Source: Chromohalobacter beijerinckii (GTDB lineage: Bacteria; Pseudomonadota; Gammaproteobacteria; Pseudomonadales; Halomonadaceae). Taken from it: a stretch of 64,000 bases of DNA. The DNA lies in the NCBI RefSeq assembly GCF_023061185.1, contig NZ_JAKGAK010000001.1:62001-126000 (forward strand), in the 5' to 3' direction. This document shows, piece after piece, positions 1-7,861 of this stretch (positions are counted from its first letter, which is position 1; every line of letters starts with the position of its first letter). A program made the translations under genes and the position numbers. A model generated the notes under the pieces. It made no database searches. It was given only the letters and a program-made list of their open reading frames with translations, and had not been told where the DNA came from.

Positions 1-71
1 AAATTGTCGATACGTTGTCCGACCTGCCCTTCGCTTATTTCCACCCACTGTACGTCGCGGCCTTCGGCCAT
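1..71 (-). CDS. rluC: 23S rRNA pseudouridine synthase RluC, N-terminal fragment
   Basis: Only the first 23 codons lie in the window; the gene continues past the left edge. The reverse strand from the ATG at 71 reads MAEGRDVQWVEISEGQVGQR and then IDN, the usual start of the S4-type RNA-binding domain of RluC. RluC makes pseudouridines in 23S rRNA. An AGGAG ribosome binding site lies about 9 bases before the ATG. The divergent arrangement with rne is the same as in Escherichia coli and Pseudomonas, which supports the call. The catalytic domain cannot be inspected here. Confidence 0.8.
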   Translation of the reverse strand, partial: MAEGRDVQWVEISEGQVGQRIDN

Positions 72-789
72 GCGCACCCTCTCCTTTACAAATCGCCACC
101 GAATTGTCGCCGACCGACATTCTACCGCAGCGAGACCGACTTGACGCCAATTGCTGCGTTATCGCTTTACTGTTATATTCGAGGTTCGTTCAAATGGGCA
201 TCAAGCGCCCGTCAGTTGCGCCTGCTTTGCAGACACGCAGGCCCGAACGAAGAACATGACATCCCCGCTGGCGACGACATCATCGTCGCACTAGGGGAAA
301 CGAACGTTTGGAACGCCATGCCCGCCAGTGGCGCATGATATGTTCTGCGCCACCACACGGGGTGACATAAACACCGTGCCGGGGCAGGCGTCGCCGAATC
401 GACTGATTGCTAGCTGTCTGGCGGATGACCGCAGGGCCGGACGGGCACACTCCCGCCGGGACACGTCCTGCCTCCGCCGCGTACTCAACATGCTCTTACA
501 GTGTTCAGGGATGTATACGACAGGATCGATACGAACGGGATAACGAAGTTGAACACCCCTCGAAGCGCTGGCGGGCCCCCTCGTCCACCGCATTCGGCGG
601 CCATCATCAAGCGCATCGTCCCCGCCGGACGATGACGACCGTTGGTATGCCTGTCTTGTCGCCCACGGCCTTCCGGGTCGCCAAGACATCGTCACGACAT
701 GCACTGAGCACAAGCATGCAAGCAAACGATTCGACGCGCCGTTGCCACGCCTTGTCGTTAGACCGGCACGCCTAGTCAGTGAGACTTGC
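72..789. other. Long rluC-rne intergenic region and rne leader
   Basis: This 718-base stretch holds no convincing gene; the small open frames in it show no family resemblance. It probably carries the rluC promoter (a TAGAAT-like box on the minus strand at 119-124, weak) and the rne promoter near 151-179, leaving a leader of about 600 nt. Three perfect stem-loops stand out: 271-289 (7 bp), 328-353 (8 bp) and 614-634 (8 bp). In E. coli rne has a long structured 5' UTR through which RNase E controls its own mRNA; a similar role here is inferred. Confidence 0.6.
151..179 (+). promoter_or_regulatory. Candidate rne promoter with extended -10
   Basis: A TTGCTG box at 151-156 is followed after 17 bases by TATATT at 174-179. 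A TG sits one base before the -10 box, giving an extended -10 element. It points toward rne and would start transcription near 186. Confidence 0.4.
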
Positions 790-2454
790 ATGAAACGAAT
801 GCTCATCAATGCGACACAGCCCGAAGAGCTGCGCGTCGCACTCGTCGATGGACAACGCCTGTACGACCTAGACATCGAATCCGGTGCTCGGGAACAGAAA
901 AAAGCCAACATCTACCGTGGCCGCATTACGCGTATCGAGCCCAGTCTCGAGGCCGCCTTCGTCGATTTCGGTGCCGAGCGCCATGGTTTCCTCCCGTTCA
1001 AGGAAATTTCGCGGGAATACTTCACCAAAGAACCTTCCGGGCGCCCCAACATCAAGGAAGTCCTCAAGGAAGGTCAGGAAGTCATCGTTCAGGTCGACAA
1101 GGAAGAACGCGGCAATAAAGGCGCCGCGCTGACCACCTTCATCAGCCTGGCCGGGCGCTTCCTCGTACTGATGCCCAACAACCCCCGCGCCGGCGGCATC
1201 TCACGGCGCATCGAGGGTGACGACCGCGCGCAGCTCAAGGACGCCATGGGCCAGCTCACCGTTCCCGATAAGATGGGCGTCATCGTGCGCACCGCCGGGA
1301 TCGGGCGTTCCCCCGAGGAACTCCAGTGGGACATGGATTACCTCGTGCAGGTATGGGAAGCGATTACCGAGGAGGCTGGCAAACGTAGCGCGCCCTTCCT
1401 CATCTATCGCGAGTCCAACGTCATCATTCGCGCCATGCGCGATTACCTGCGCCATGATATCGGCGAAGTCTTGATCGACAGCCCCGAGGTACACGAGGAA
1501 GCCCTGCATTTCATCCGCCAGGTCATGCCCTCCTACCAGAACAAGATCAAGCTCTACGCCGACGACGTTCCGCTGTTCTCGCGCTTCCAGATCGAATCGC
1601 AGATCGAGACCGCCTATCAGCGCGAGGTCAAGCTGCCCTCCGGCGGCGCCGTGGTCATCGACCACACCGAAGCTCTGGTGTCCATCGACATCAACTCGGC
1701 ACGCGCCACGCGCGGCAGCGACATCGAGGAAACTGCGCTACAGACCAATCTCGAAGCCTCCGACGAAATCGCACGGCAACTGCGGCTTCGCGACATCGGC
1801 GGCCTAGTAGTCATCGACTTCATCGACATGACGCCGGCCAAGAATCAGCGCGAAGTGGAAAACCGTGTCCGCGATGCGCTCAAGCTCGATCGCGCCCGCG
1901 TGCAGATCGGACGCATCTCGCGTTTTGGTCTGATGGAAATGTCACGCCAGCGCCTGCGGCCCTCGCTCGGCGAAACCAGTGGCGTGGTCTGCCCGCGCTG
2001 CAACGGTCAAGGCACCATCCGCGATGTACGCTCCATCTCGCTGTCCATCATGCGCCTCATCGAAGAAGAGGCCATGAAGGAGCGCAGCTCGCAGATTCGT
2101 GCGGTCCTCCCGGTGCCGGTGGCGACTTATCTGCTCAACGAAAAGCGCAGCGTGCTCAACGACATCGAGCAGCGGCAAGGCGTCCAGGTCGTGCTCTTGC
2201 CCAACCCTGACATGGATACGCCGCATTACGACATGCAGCGTCTGCGCGACGATCAAGTCAATGAAGAAGACGGCCAGCGTTCGAGCTTCGAACTGCCCAC
2301 CGAGACCGAACTGACGCAGGAACCCGACCCGGCGCTCGAAAAGCCGGTGCAGCGCGCGGAAGCGGCGGTCAAGAGCATCGCACACAACGCCCCGGCACCT
2401 ACCTCGCTGCAGACCGATGCCGAACCCCAAGGCAAGTCGAGCGCAGACTCTTAG
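790..2454 (+). CDS. rne: Ribonuclease E, catalytic half, ended by an in-frame TAG
   Basis: Endoribonuclease E catalytic domain of 554 residues, responsible for mRNA decay and rRNA/tRNA processing. The start [10 protein letters not shown] at 790 fits the family; in-frame codons upstream do not align. An S1 RNA-binding domain covers about residues 38-120. The two metal-binding aspartates of the DNase-I-like site are visible as D300 ([11 protein letters not shown]) and D343 (VVIDFIDM). The zinc-link motif CPRCNGQG, which ties dimers into tetramers, begins at C401. The frame stops at TAG 2452-2454, directly before what should be the membrane-anchor helix, and stays open afterwards to 4269. As written, the product is an RNase G-like soluble enzyme without a degradosome scaffold, unless the stop is read through or is a sequence error. 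Confidence 0.9.
   Translation: MKRMLINATQPEELRVALVDGQRLYDLDIESGAREQKKANIYRGRITRIEPSLEAAFVDFGAERHGFLPFKEISREYFTKEPSGRPNIKEVLKEGQEVIVQVDKEERGNKGAALTTFISLAGRFLVLMPNNPRAGGISRRIEGDDRAQLKDAMGQLTVPDKMGVIVRTAGIGRSPEELQWDMDYLVQVWEAITEEAGKRSAPFLIYRESNVIIRAMRDYLRHDIGEVLIDSPEVHEEALHFIRQVMPSYQNKIKLYADDVPLFSRFQIESQIETAYQREVKLPSGGAVVIDHTEALVSIDINSARATRGSDIEETALQTNLEASDEIARQLRLRDIGGLVVIDFIDMTPAKNQREVENRVRDALKLDRARVQIGRISRFGLMEMSRQRLRPSLGETSGVVCPRCNGQGTIRDVRSISLSIMRLIEEEAMKERSSQIRAVLPVPVATYLLNEKRSVLNDIEQRQGVQVVLLPNPDMDTPHYDMQRLRDDQVNEEDGQRSSFELPTETELTQEPDPALEKPVQRAEAAVKSIAHNAPAPTSLQTDAEPQGKSSADS
2452..2454 (+). other. In-frame amber codon splitting rne
   Basis: TAG follows the codons for GKSSADS in the rne frame. 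The same frame continues without another stop for 604 codons, starting PSSVTTPATAPEGG and then LFSRMVKGLGKLLNG. One base change (for example CAG to TAG) would create it. The codon is directly visible; its cause is unknown. Confidence 0.9.
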
Positions 2455-2508
2455 CCGAGCTCCGTCACGACGCCTGCAACAGCCCCCGAAGGTGGGCTTT
2501 TCTCACGC

Positions 2509-4269
2509 ATGGTGAAGGGGCTCGGCAAGCTGCTCAATGGCGATGACAGCGCCGCCTCGTCACAAGGCGCCTCGTCACAGAGTGCCGTGTCCGTCGCCGA
2601 GTCGCCCAAGCGCGCGGCCAGCAAGTCTACGACGGACTCCTCGCAGCAGCGCAACCGTAACGGCAACAACCAAGCGGGACGTTCTGGCGACAAGAAAACC
2701 GCCGACAAGCAGCAGCGTCAGACGTCACGCGACACCGACGAGACGCGCCGCGATACAGCGTCCAGCAATAGCAACAACGCTGGTAACAACGCCCGCAATG
2801 GCAATAATAACCGCCGGCGTCGCAATGGCGAGGAATCGCAAGAGCACCAGGCATCGCGCAACGAAGGCCGTCGCGAGGAGAGCAACAACTCGCAATCCAA
2901 CCGCAATTCGCGGCCTTCGCGTGGCTCCGGCAAGTCGAACAATGCCGAACGTAGCGAAAACGCCAGTAATGGCGACAACGCGAAGCAGGACACGCGTAAC
3001 GACGGTCGCAACGAAGCGCGTAACGCCGGTAAATCCAATAAGTCCCGCGCAGACAACAAGGACGCCAAGGCCAATAAGCCCAAGTCGGAGTCTGCAGCAC
3101 AAGCGACGCCTGATGACAAGGCCTCGGCCTCTCCGGCACAAGACGAAACGCCGAAAGCAGACAGCAAGCCGAAGCGCACGCGCAATAACCCGCGCCGTCG
3201 CAGCCGCAAGCATGCCGTGAATCCGCAATCCGTCGCCGAGCAGGAAAAGCTGCAAGCCCAGCAGCAAGAAGCGGCAAGCGAACCAGCGCAAGACGTCCAA
3301 GGTGAAACCGCCAGCGCCGCGCCCTCGCCCGCCAAGCCGGCAGAAGACAAAGCGAGTGCCACGCCGAGCGAGACGGCATCATCCACCGTGACCGAAACGA
3401 CGTCCGAGGCGACGACATCGCCCAGCGAGACGCAGCCGCGCACGGATTCGGATGATAGCGCTCAAGCGGACGAATCGCGCAAGAATGCGGCAACGCCATC
3501 GCGCCCGACCGAAGCACCGGCGGAAGGCAGCACGACCGAGGCGACGCAGACGCCTGCAGCGGATAGCGCCAAGCGTCCCGCCGCCCAGGCGACGTCGAAA
3601 GATGCTCCCGCTGATGACGCTTCACAAACGTCCGCTGACGACTCTCCGGCACAGGCACCGACGCAAGCCGCTACTGAGGATGCCGACGAAACCGTCGAAG
3701 CAGCCCCCAAGGAGGCAGATCTCACAGAGGCAGATCTCACAGAGAAAAGTGGCACAGCTTCTCCGGCCGAGAAGCACGCCCCGCAGGCTAGCGACGCGCC
3801 GGCCACAAACGAGAAATCCGAGCCGTCTACGCCCACCGAGCCCCTTGCGGCTCAGGCGAGCGATGACAAGCCGGCCAACGATGACGTGACGCCGTCCTCG
3901 CAGACAGAAGACGATAACGTCGCAGTCACCGATACGACCGACGCGACAACGCCCAAGGGCAGCGCCGAAGCGCAGGTCAGCTCGGCTTCGACCCCGACGC
4001 CCACACCGGCGCCCGAGGTTGAAACGCCAGCTGCGACCGACGCACCGGCCAGCACCGAGGAAACACCTGCGACGCCGGCCGAGGCTCCGGCACCGACGAC
4101 CACACCGCGTGCCGAGGAAACATCCGCTCCGGCAGCCACTACTGCGGTAGCGTCGCAAGCGCCCCAGGAAACGGCCACGCCGCGTCCGCGTCGTCGTGCC
4201 CACAACGACCCACGCGAACAGCGTCATCGTCTCCAGGAAAACCTCTTCCGCGGCGACGACAACGCCTAA
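2509..4269 (+). CDS. RNase E C-terminal scaffold region, separated by the amber codon
   Basis: This is the continuation of the rne frame (open from 2455). The first internal ATG at 2509 lies inside the expected amphipathic membrane-targeting helix, LFSRMVKGLGKLLNG, comparable to the segment that anchors E. coli RNase E to the inner membrane. Behind it come an Arg/Asn/Gly-rich RNA-binding-like stretch (about residues 30-240 of this piece, including RNNPRRRSRKHA), then a long acidic Ala/Pro/Thr/Glu-rich disordered region. The tail carries RAHNDPREQRHR, similar to the NDPR-containing tail of Pseudomonas-type RNase E. Joined, the two pieces would span 1159 codons, a normal length for the full protein. 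It is either translated by readthrough, reinitiated weakly at 2509, or decaying. A GGTGGG stretch upstream of the ATG is a poor ribosome binding site. Confidence 0.65.
   Translation: MVKGLGKLLNGDDSAASSQGASSQSAVSVAESPKRAASKSTTDSSQQRNRNGNNQAGRSGDKKTADKQQRQTSRDTDETRRDTASSNSNNAGNNARNGNNNRRRRNGEESQEHQASRNEGRREESNNSQSNRNSRPSRGSGKSNNAERSENASNGDNAKQDTRNDGRNEARNAGKSNKSRADNKDAKANKPKSESAAQATPDDKASASPAQDETPKADSKPKRTRNNPRRRSRKHAVNPQSVAEQEKLQAQQQEAASEPAQDVQGETASAAPSPAKPAEDKASATPSETASSTVTETTSEATTSPSETQPRTDSDDSAQADESRKNAATPSRPTEAPAEGSTTEATQTPAADSAKRPAAQATSKDAPADDASQTSADDSPAQAPTQAATEDADETVEAAPKEADLTEADLTEKSGTASPAEKHAPQASDAPATNEKSEPSTPTEPLAAQASDDKPANDDVTPSSQTEDDNVAVTDTTDATTPKGSAEAQVSSASTPTPTPAPEVETPAATDAPASTEETPATPAEAPAPTTTPRAEETSAPAATTAVASQAPQETATPRPRRRAHNDPREQRHRLQENLFRGDDNA
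3712..3741 (+). repeat. Tandem 15-bp direct repeat in the rne scaffold
   Basis: Two identical copies of GAGGCAGATCTCACA follow each other and encode a repeated EADLT unit in the disordered part of the RNase E tail. Slippage in low-complexity coding sequence is the simplest origin. Confidence 0.85.
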
Positions 4270-4305
4270 GCCCCAAGGCGGCCGACTCGGTCGCCTTCCA
4301 GACAT

Positions 4306-4344
4306 AAAAAACGCCTGAAGGAGCGCTCCTTCAGGCGTTTTTTT
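4306..4344. terminator. Bidirectional intrinsic terminator between rne and murB
   Basis: A perfect 14-bp palindrome (arms 4311-4324 and 4325-4338) is flanked by an A-run on the left and a T-run on the right, so it can end transcription of rne rightward and of the murB operon leftward. Confidence 0.92.
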
Positions 4345-4382
4345 ATGGTCGGCTCACCGTTGGCGAGCGCAGGCGGCCCCAG

Positions 4383-5384
4383 CTACCCCATCAGGCGCGG
4401 CTCTCGCTCCAACGCCACTCCAAATGTCTGATACACGGTATCGCGAATATGATCGGCCAATGCCAACAGTTCCTGCCTGTCGCCACCACCTAAGTGCACC
4501 AGCACCAAGGCCTGGCGTTCATGCACGCCAAAGGCGCCCCAGCGAGTCCCTTTGAAGCCACAGCGTTCGATCAACCAGCCCGCGGCCAATTTGACGCTTC
4601 CATCCGGTTGCGGGAAATGCGGCATCACGGGATATTCCTGCAGAAGACGTTCGGCTTGGGTCGCCTCGAGCACGGGGTTGGTAAAGAAGCTGCCGGCGTT
4701 GCCCAACACGGTGGGATCGGGCAACTTCTCTCGCCTCACGGCACACACGGCATCAAAGATCTCCCGCACTTCGGGATGCACCGAGACACGCTGGGCGAGA
4801 TCACCGTAGCCCACGCGCGGCGAAGGACTCCGCGACAACCTCAGCACCACCTGCGTCACCACGACACGCCCCGCCAAGGCGCGTTTGAAAATACTGTCAC
4901 GGTAGGCGAATTCACAATCATCGCGTGTAAAAACGGCTTCGCGGCCATCATCGCAGTGCATGACATGGACCGCCTCCAGCACGTCGGCAAGCTCGACGCC
5001 GTAGGCGCCGATATTCTGGATCGGTGCGGCACCTACATGACCGGGAATCAACGCCAGGTTTTCAATTCCCCACCAACCGCGCTCGACACATGCCGTGGCA
5101 AGAGCGTGCCAGGACAACCCCGCCTGGGCGTATACGAGAACCGTCTGGTCATCGCTTTCTTCCCACCACCAGTCGTCACACGCCACCTGCAAGGTGATCC
5201 CGGGGAGATGGGGAGCCAAGATCAGATTACTGGCACCGCCCACGATGTTGAGCGGCACCGCATCATCCGCTGCCATGACTAACGCGGTGCGTATCTCCTC
5301 ATGCGTGGTGGCCGCGATGAAACGCTCCGCACGACAGGGCAACCCCATCGTATTATCGAGTGTCGCGGCCTTAGCGAGCGCCAT
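4383..5384 (-). CDS. murB: UDP-N-acetylenolpyruvoylglucosamine reductase MurB
   Basis: A 333-residue FAD enzyme that reduces UDP-GlcNAc-enolpyruvate to UDP-MurNAc with NADPH in the cytoplasm, the second committed step of peptidoglycan synthesis. The FAD-binding motif VGGASNLIL lies at about residues 48-56. GNAGSFFTNP (228-237) carries the proton-donor serine S232, and the conserved C-terminal glutamate is in LEREPRLMG. Length and layout fit type I MurB of E. coli. I chose the ATG at 5384 ([15 protein letters not shown]) because it has a GGAG site just upstream and overlaps the end of the phosphatase gene by 14 bases, suggesting translational coupling. It is the last gene of the minus-strand envelope operon, just before a strong terminator. 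Confidence 0.95.
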   Translation of the reverse strand: MALAKAATLDNTMGLPCRAERFIAATTHEEIRTALVMAADDAVPLNIVGGASNLILAPHLPGITLQVACDDWWWEESDDQTVLVYAQAGLSWHALATACVERGWWGIENLALIPGHVGAAPIQNIGAYGVELADVLEAVHVMHCDDGREAVFTRDDCEFAYRDSIFKRALAGRVVVTQVVLRLSRSPSPRVGYGDLAQRVSVHPEVREIFDAVCAVRREKLPDPTVLGNAGSFFTNPVLEATQAERLLQEYPVMPHFPQPDGSVKLAAGWLIERCGFKGTRWGAFGVHERQALVLVHLGGGDRQELLALADHIRDTVYQTFGVALEREPRLMG

Positions 5385-5874
5385 CGCCACGCTCCGAACG
5401 CTGCACTTCAAGGCGCTGACAACAAGTTTCAATCAGACCGTCGGCAGCCTGCTCGATCAAGGCGAACACATTGGCAAAACCATCACCCGGCCCGTAATAC
5501 GGGTCCGGCACCGAGCGTCCTGGGGGCCCTGCAAAATCCAGCAGCAGGCCGAGATGCGCCTGACAGTCGGCAGGCGCCATACGCCGCATATGAGCCAGGT
5601 TGTCTGCATCCATGGCCAGCAGGTAATCGAACGCATGGAAGTCATCGACACGGAGCTGGCGCGCGCATAGTGAGGCAATGTCGATGCCTCGTGCTCGTGC
5701 TTCCTCCTGAGCACGCGGATCAGGCGATTCCCCCACATGCCAGCGCCCGGTACCGCAAGAATCGAGCGCTACGGCCTCCGCGAGGCCCGCCGCGTGCAAA
5801 CGCGCCCTGACGATGCCTTCGGCAGTGGGCGAGCGGCATATATTCCCCAGACACACGAAAAGAATACGGATCAT
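5371..5874 (-). CDS. Low-molecular-weight protein tyrosine phosphatase
   Basis: A 167-residue cytoplasmic phosphatase. The P-loop CX5R is CLGNICRS at residues 8-15 (nucleophile C8, R14), and the general acid is D124 in the DPYYG motif. In other bacteria such enzymes (Wzb/Etp/PtpA type) often dephosphorylate exopolysaccharide tyrosine kinases, but no kinase or capsule gene is seen here. It sits between kdsB (4-base ATGA overlap) and murB (14-base overlap), so it is co-translated with envelope precursor genes. The substrate is unknown, and the name wzb would over-claim. Confidence 0.9.
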   Translation of the reverse strand: MIRILFVCLGNICRSPTAEGIVRARLHAAGLAEAVALDSCGTGRWHVGESPDPRAQEEARARGIDIASLCARQLRVDDFHAFDYLLAMDADNLAHMRRMAPADCQAHLGLLLDFAGPPGRSVPDPYYGPGDGFANVFALIEQAADGLIETCCQRLEVQRSERGDGAR

Positions 5875-6644
5875 GTCGCCCCTCCCTCCTCGGCGATCAG
5901 GCGACGCACCCGTTCGAGATCCTCCTGTGTGTCGACCCCCGCCGGATGGGCCTCGCAGGCCAGCGCCACCTGAATGCGATGCCCATGATGCATGGCCCGC
6001 AATTGCTCGAGCTGCTCCAACTGCTCGAGCGGCGACGGTAGCCAGTCGACATACTCAGCCAGGAAACCGGCACGATACGCATAGAGCCCGATATGGCGCA
6101 GCCAGGCATCGGTCTCGAGATGCTCGGGACGCTGGGCGAAGCCCTCTCGGTCCCAGGGCACCGGCGCCCGGGAAAAATACAGGGCGCGCCCGTATAGATC
6201 GCGCACTACCTTGACCACGTTGGGATTGAACAAGGTTTCGACGTTGCCGATGGGCTCCGCCAGAGTGGCGATCGAGGCACTCGCATCGTCGGCGAGACGT
6301 CGTGCCACCTGGTCGATCAGCGACGCCGGAATGAGCGGCTCATCGCCTTGCACGTTGACCACGATGGTATCGGCATCCAAGCCAAGGCGTACCGCGACTT
6401 CGGCGAGACGGTCGGTACCGGAGGGATGATCGCGCTCAGTCAGCATGACCTCGGCCTCATAGGGCCGCATGGCCGACTCGATACGCTCATCATCGGTGGC
6501 CACTACTACACGCGTGGCCCCGCTTTGGCAGGCGCGTCGCCATACGCGCGCGATCATGGGCTCGCCGTGGATATCCAACAGGGGCTTGCCCGGTAGACGC
6601 GACGAGTCATAGCGCGCCGGTATCACCACGACCACCTCATTCAT
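5871..6644 (-). CDS. kdsB: 3-deoxy-manno-octulosonate cytidylyltransferase (CMP-Kdo synthetase)
   Basis: A 257-residue cytoplasmic enzyme that activates Kdo with CTP to CMP-Kdo for transfer onto lipid A. The N-terminal nucleotide-binding motif [15 protein letters not shown] (residues 8-22) is diagnostic. The conserved [10 protein letters not shown] follows near residue 98, and the C-terminal [12 protein letters not shown] segment matches the family. It overlaps the upstream Trm112-like gene and the downstream phosphatase by ATGA quadruplets. The neighbours lpxK and msbA act in the same LPS pathway. Confidence 0.96.
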   Translation of the reverse strand: MNEVVVVIPARYDSSRLPGKPLLDIHGEPMIARVWRRACQSGATRVVVATDDERIESAMRPYEAEVMLTERDHPSGTDRLAEVAVRLGLDADTIVVNVQGDEPLIPASLIDQVARRLADDASASIATLAEPIGNVETLFNPNVVKVVRDLYGRALYFSRAPVPWDREGFAQRPEHLETDAWLRHIGLYAYRAGFLAEYVDWLPSPLEQLEQLEQLRAMHHGHRIQVALACEAHPAGVDTQEDLERVRRLIAEEGGAT

Positions 6645-6865
6645 GTCGCGTCATCCCGTGCTTCTCCGGCGCTGCTACGGGTCTTGGCCAGCTTCTCGTC
6701 AGCGTCCATGCGGCGCGCTTGTTCTGCCAGCATCACCGGGATTTCGTCTTCCACGGGATATGCCAGGCCATCGAAGTAACACTTGAGCTCACCGCGCTCG
6801 CGGTCGTACTTGAGCTTGCCCTGACAGTGTGGGCACACCAGCATTGCCAGCATTTGCTTATCCAT
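6641..6865 (-). CDS. Trm112/YcaR family small zinc-ribbon-like protein
   Basis: A 74-residue protein with CPHC at residues 11-14 and a further cysteine at 29, followed by the family segment [12 protein letters not shown]. Bacterial members (YcaR-like, formerly DUF343) are almost always placed between lpxK and kdsB, as here. Their biochemical role in bacteria is not settled; eukaryotic Trm112 activates methyltransferases. The ATG at 6865 lies 3 bases after the lpxK stop, and the stop overlaps kdsB by ATGA. Confidence 0.9.
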   Translation of the reverse strand: MDKQMLAMLVCPHCQGKLKYDRERGELKCYFDGLAYPVEDEIPVMLAEQARRMDADEKLAKTRSSAGEARDDAT

Positions 6866-6868
6866 GGT

Positions 6869-7861
6869 TCACCTCTCGGTCAGCGCCGCCAAGCGGCCTT
6901 CTAGCCAGGTCATCAGCGCCGGATCGGGATGCGCTTCGACATCCAGTACCCAGCACCGTTCGTGCGCGAAAGGACGACATTTGACCGCATCCTTGGCCGT
7001 CATGACCACCGGACGATTGTCGGAAAATTGCAGGTCGGCGGCGTCGAAACGATGATGATCGGCCAACGGACAAGGATCGAATTCGACGTTCAGTCCCGCT
7101 AGCGTCTCGAAGAAACGCGATGGATGACCGATCCCCGCCAGCGCATGCACGCGCCCATTGAACGGCCGCCCCTCGATGGGGTAGCAAACGTCATCGATCA
7201 AATGACGCCAACGCGACGGCTTCAGATGCATGCTGTAGTGAGGCACCGGCAAGTCCTGCTGCAGGGGGCCATTGCCGATGACTGCGTCCACGTCTTCCAA
7301 CCGAGAAAGCGGTTCGCGCAGCGGTCCCGCGGGCAGACAGCGACCATTGCCGAAGCCGCGCGCGCCATCCACCACCACGAGTTCGATATCGCGTCCCATG
7401 GCCAGATGCTGCAGCCCATCATCGGACAGCAGGATGTCACAACCGGCGGCGACCAGCTTGCGCGCGGCGCGCGGGCGGTCGGGGTCGACCGCGACGGGCA
7501 GTCCTGTCTGCGCCGCGAGCATGACCGGTTCGTCACCTGCTTCCGCAGGCGATGTTTCCGGCGTCACGTACAGCGGATAGCGACGTGCGTGCCCACCATA
7601 GCCACGCGACACGATGCCCGGATGCCAGCCACGTTCGGCTAGCCAGCGTGCCATCCATGCCACCAGGGGTGACTTGCCGGTTCCTCCCACGGAAAGATTG
7701 CCGATCACGATCAATGGCACCGGAGGTGCCCAGACCGTCTTCGTGCCACGCTGGTAGGCCCTGCGTCGCGCTCCCATGGCTGAAGCATACAGCCCCGCCA
7801 AAGGACGCAACGGCATGAGCCAGGCCGCGTCACGGTACCAGGCATCCTGCAAGCGACTCAC
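6869..7861 (-). CDS. lpxK: Tetraacyldisaccharide 4'-kinase
   Basis: A 330-residue inner-membrane-associated kinase that phosphorylates the 4' position of the lipid A disaccharide. The Walker A motif GNLSVGGTGKSP is at about residues 54-65, behind an N-terminal hydrophobic segment. I chose the GTG at 7861. It gives the typical start VSRLQDAWYRDA, overlaps the msbA stop as GTGA, and has a strong AGGAGG site within the end of msbA. An upstream ATG would add about 58 residues that do not look like LpxK and would overlap msbA heavily. Confidence 0.95.
   Translation of the reverse strand: MSRLQDAWYRDAAWLMPLRPLAGLYASAMGARRRAYQRGTKTVWAPPVPLIVIGNLSVGGTGKSPLVAWMARWLAERGWHPGIVSRGYGGHARRYPLYVTPETSPAEAGDEPVMLAAQTGLPVAVDPDRPRAARKLVAAGCDILLSDDGLQHLAMGRDIELVVVDGARGFGNGRCLPAGPLREPLSRLEDVDAVIGNGPLQQDLPVPHYSMHLKPSRWRHLIDDVCYPIEGRPFNGRVHALAGIGHPSRFFETLAGLNVEFDPCPLADHHRFDAADLQFSDNRPVVMTAKDAVKCRPFAHERCWVLDVEAHPDPALMTWLEGRLAALTER

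Noticed and set aside
291-911. A 206-residue minus-strand frame before rne
   Set aside because: It runs into the rne start region, has an Arg/Ser-rich translation without likeness and no ribosome binding site; the region is better explained as a leader.
3712-3741. Direct repeat considered as a CRISPR or mobile-element scar
   Set aside because: Two adjacent identical 15-mers in frame without spacers fit slippage in disordered coding sequence.
2627-4305. Long open frames on the minus strand opposite the RNase E scaffold (343, 241 and 227 residues)
   Set aside because: They are shadows of GC-rich low-complexity coding sequence; the translations are repetitive and match no family, while the plus-strand frame shows RNase E features.
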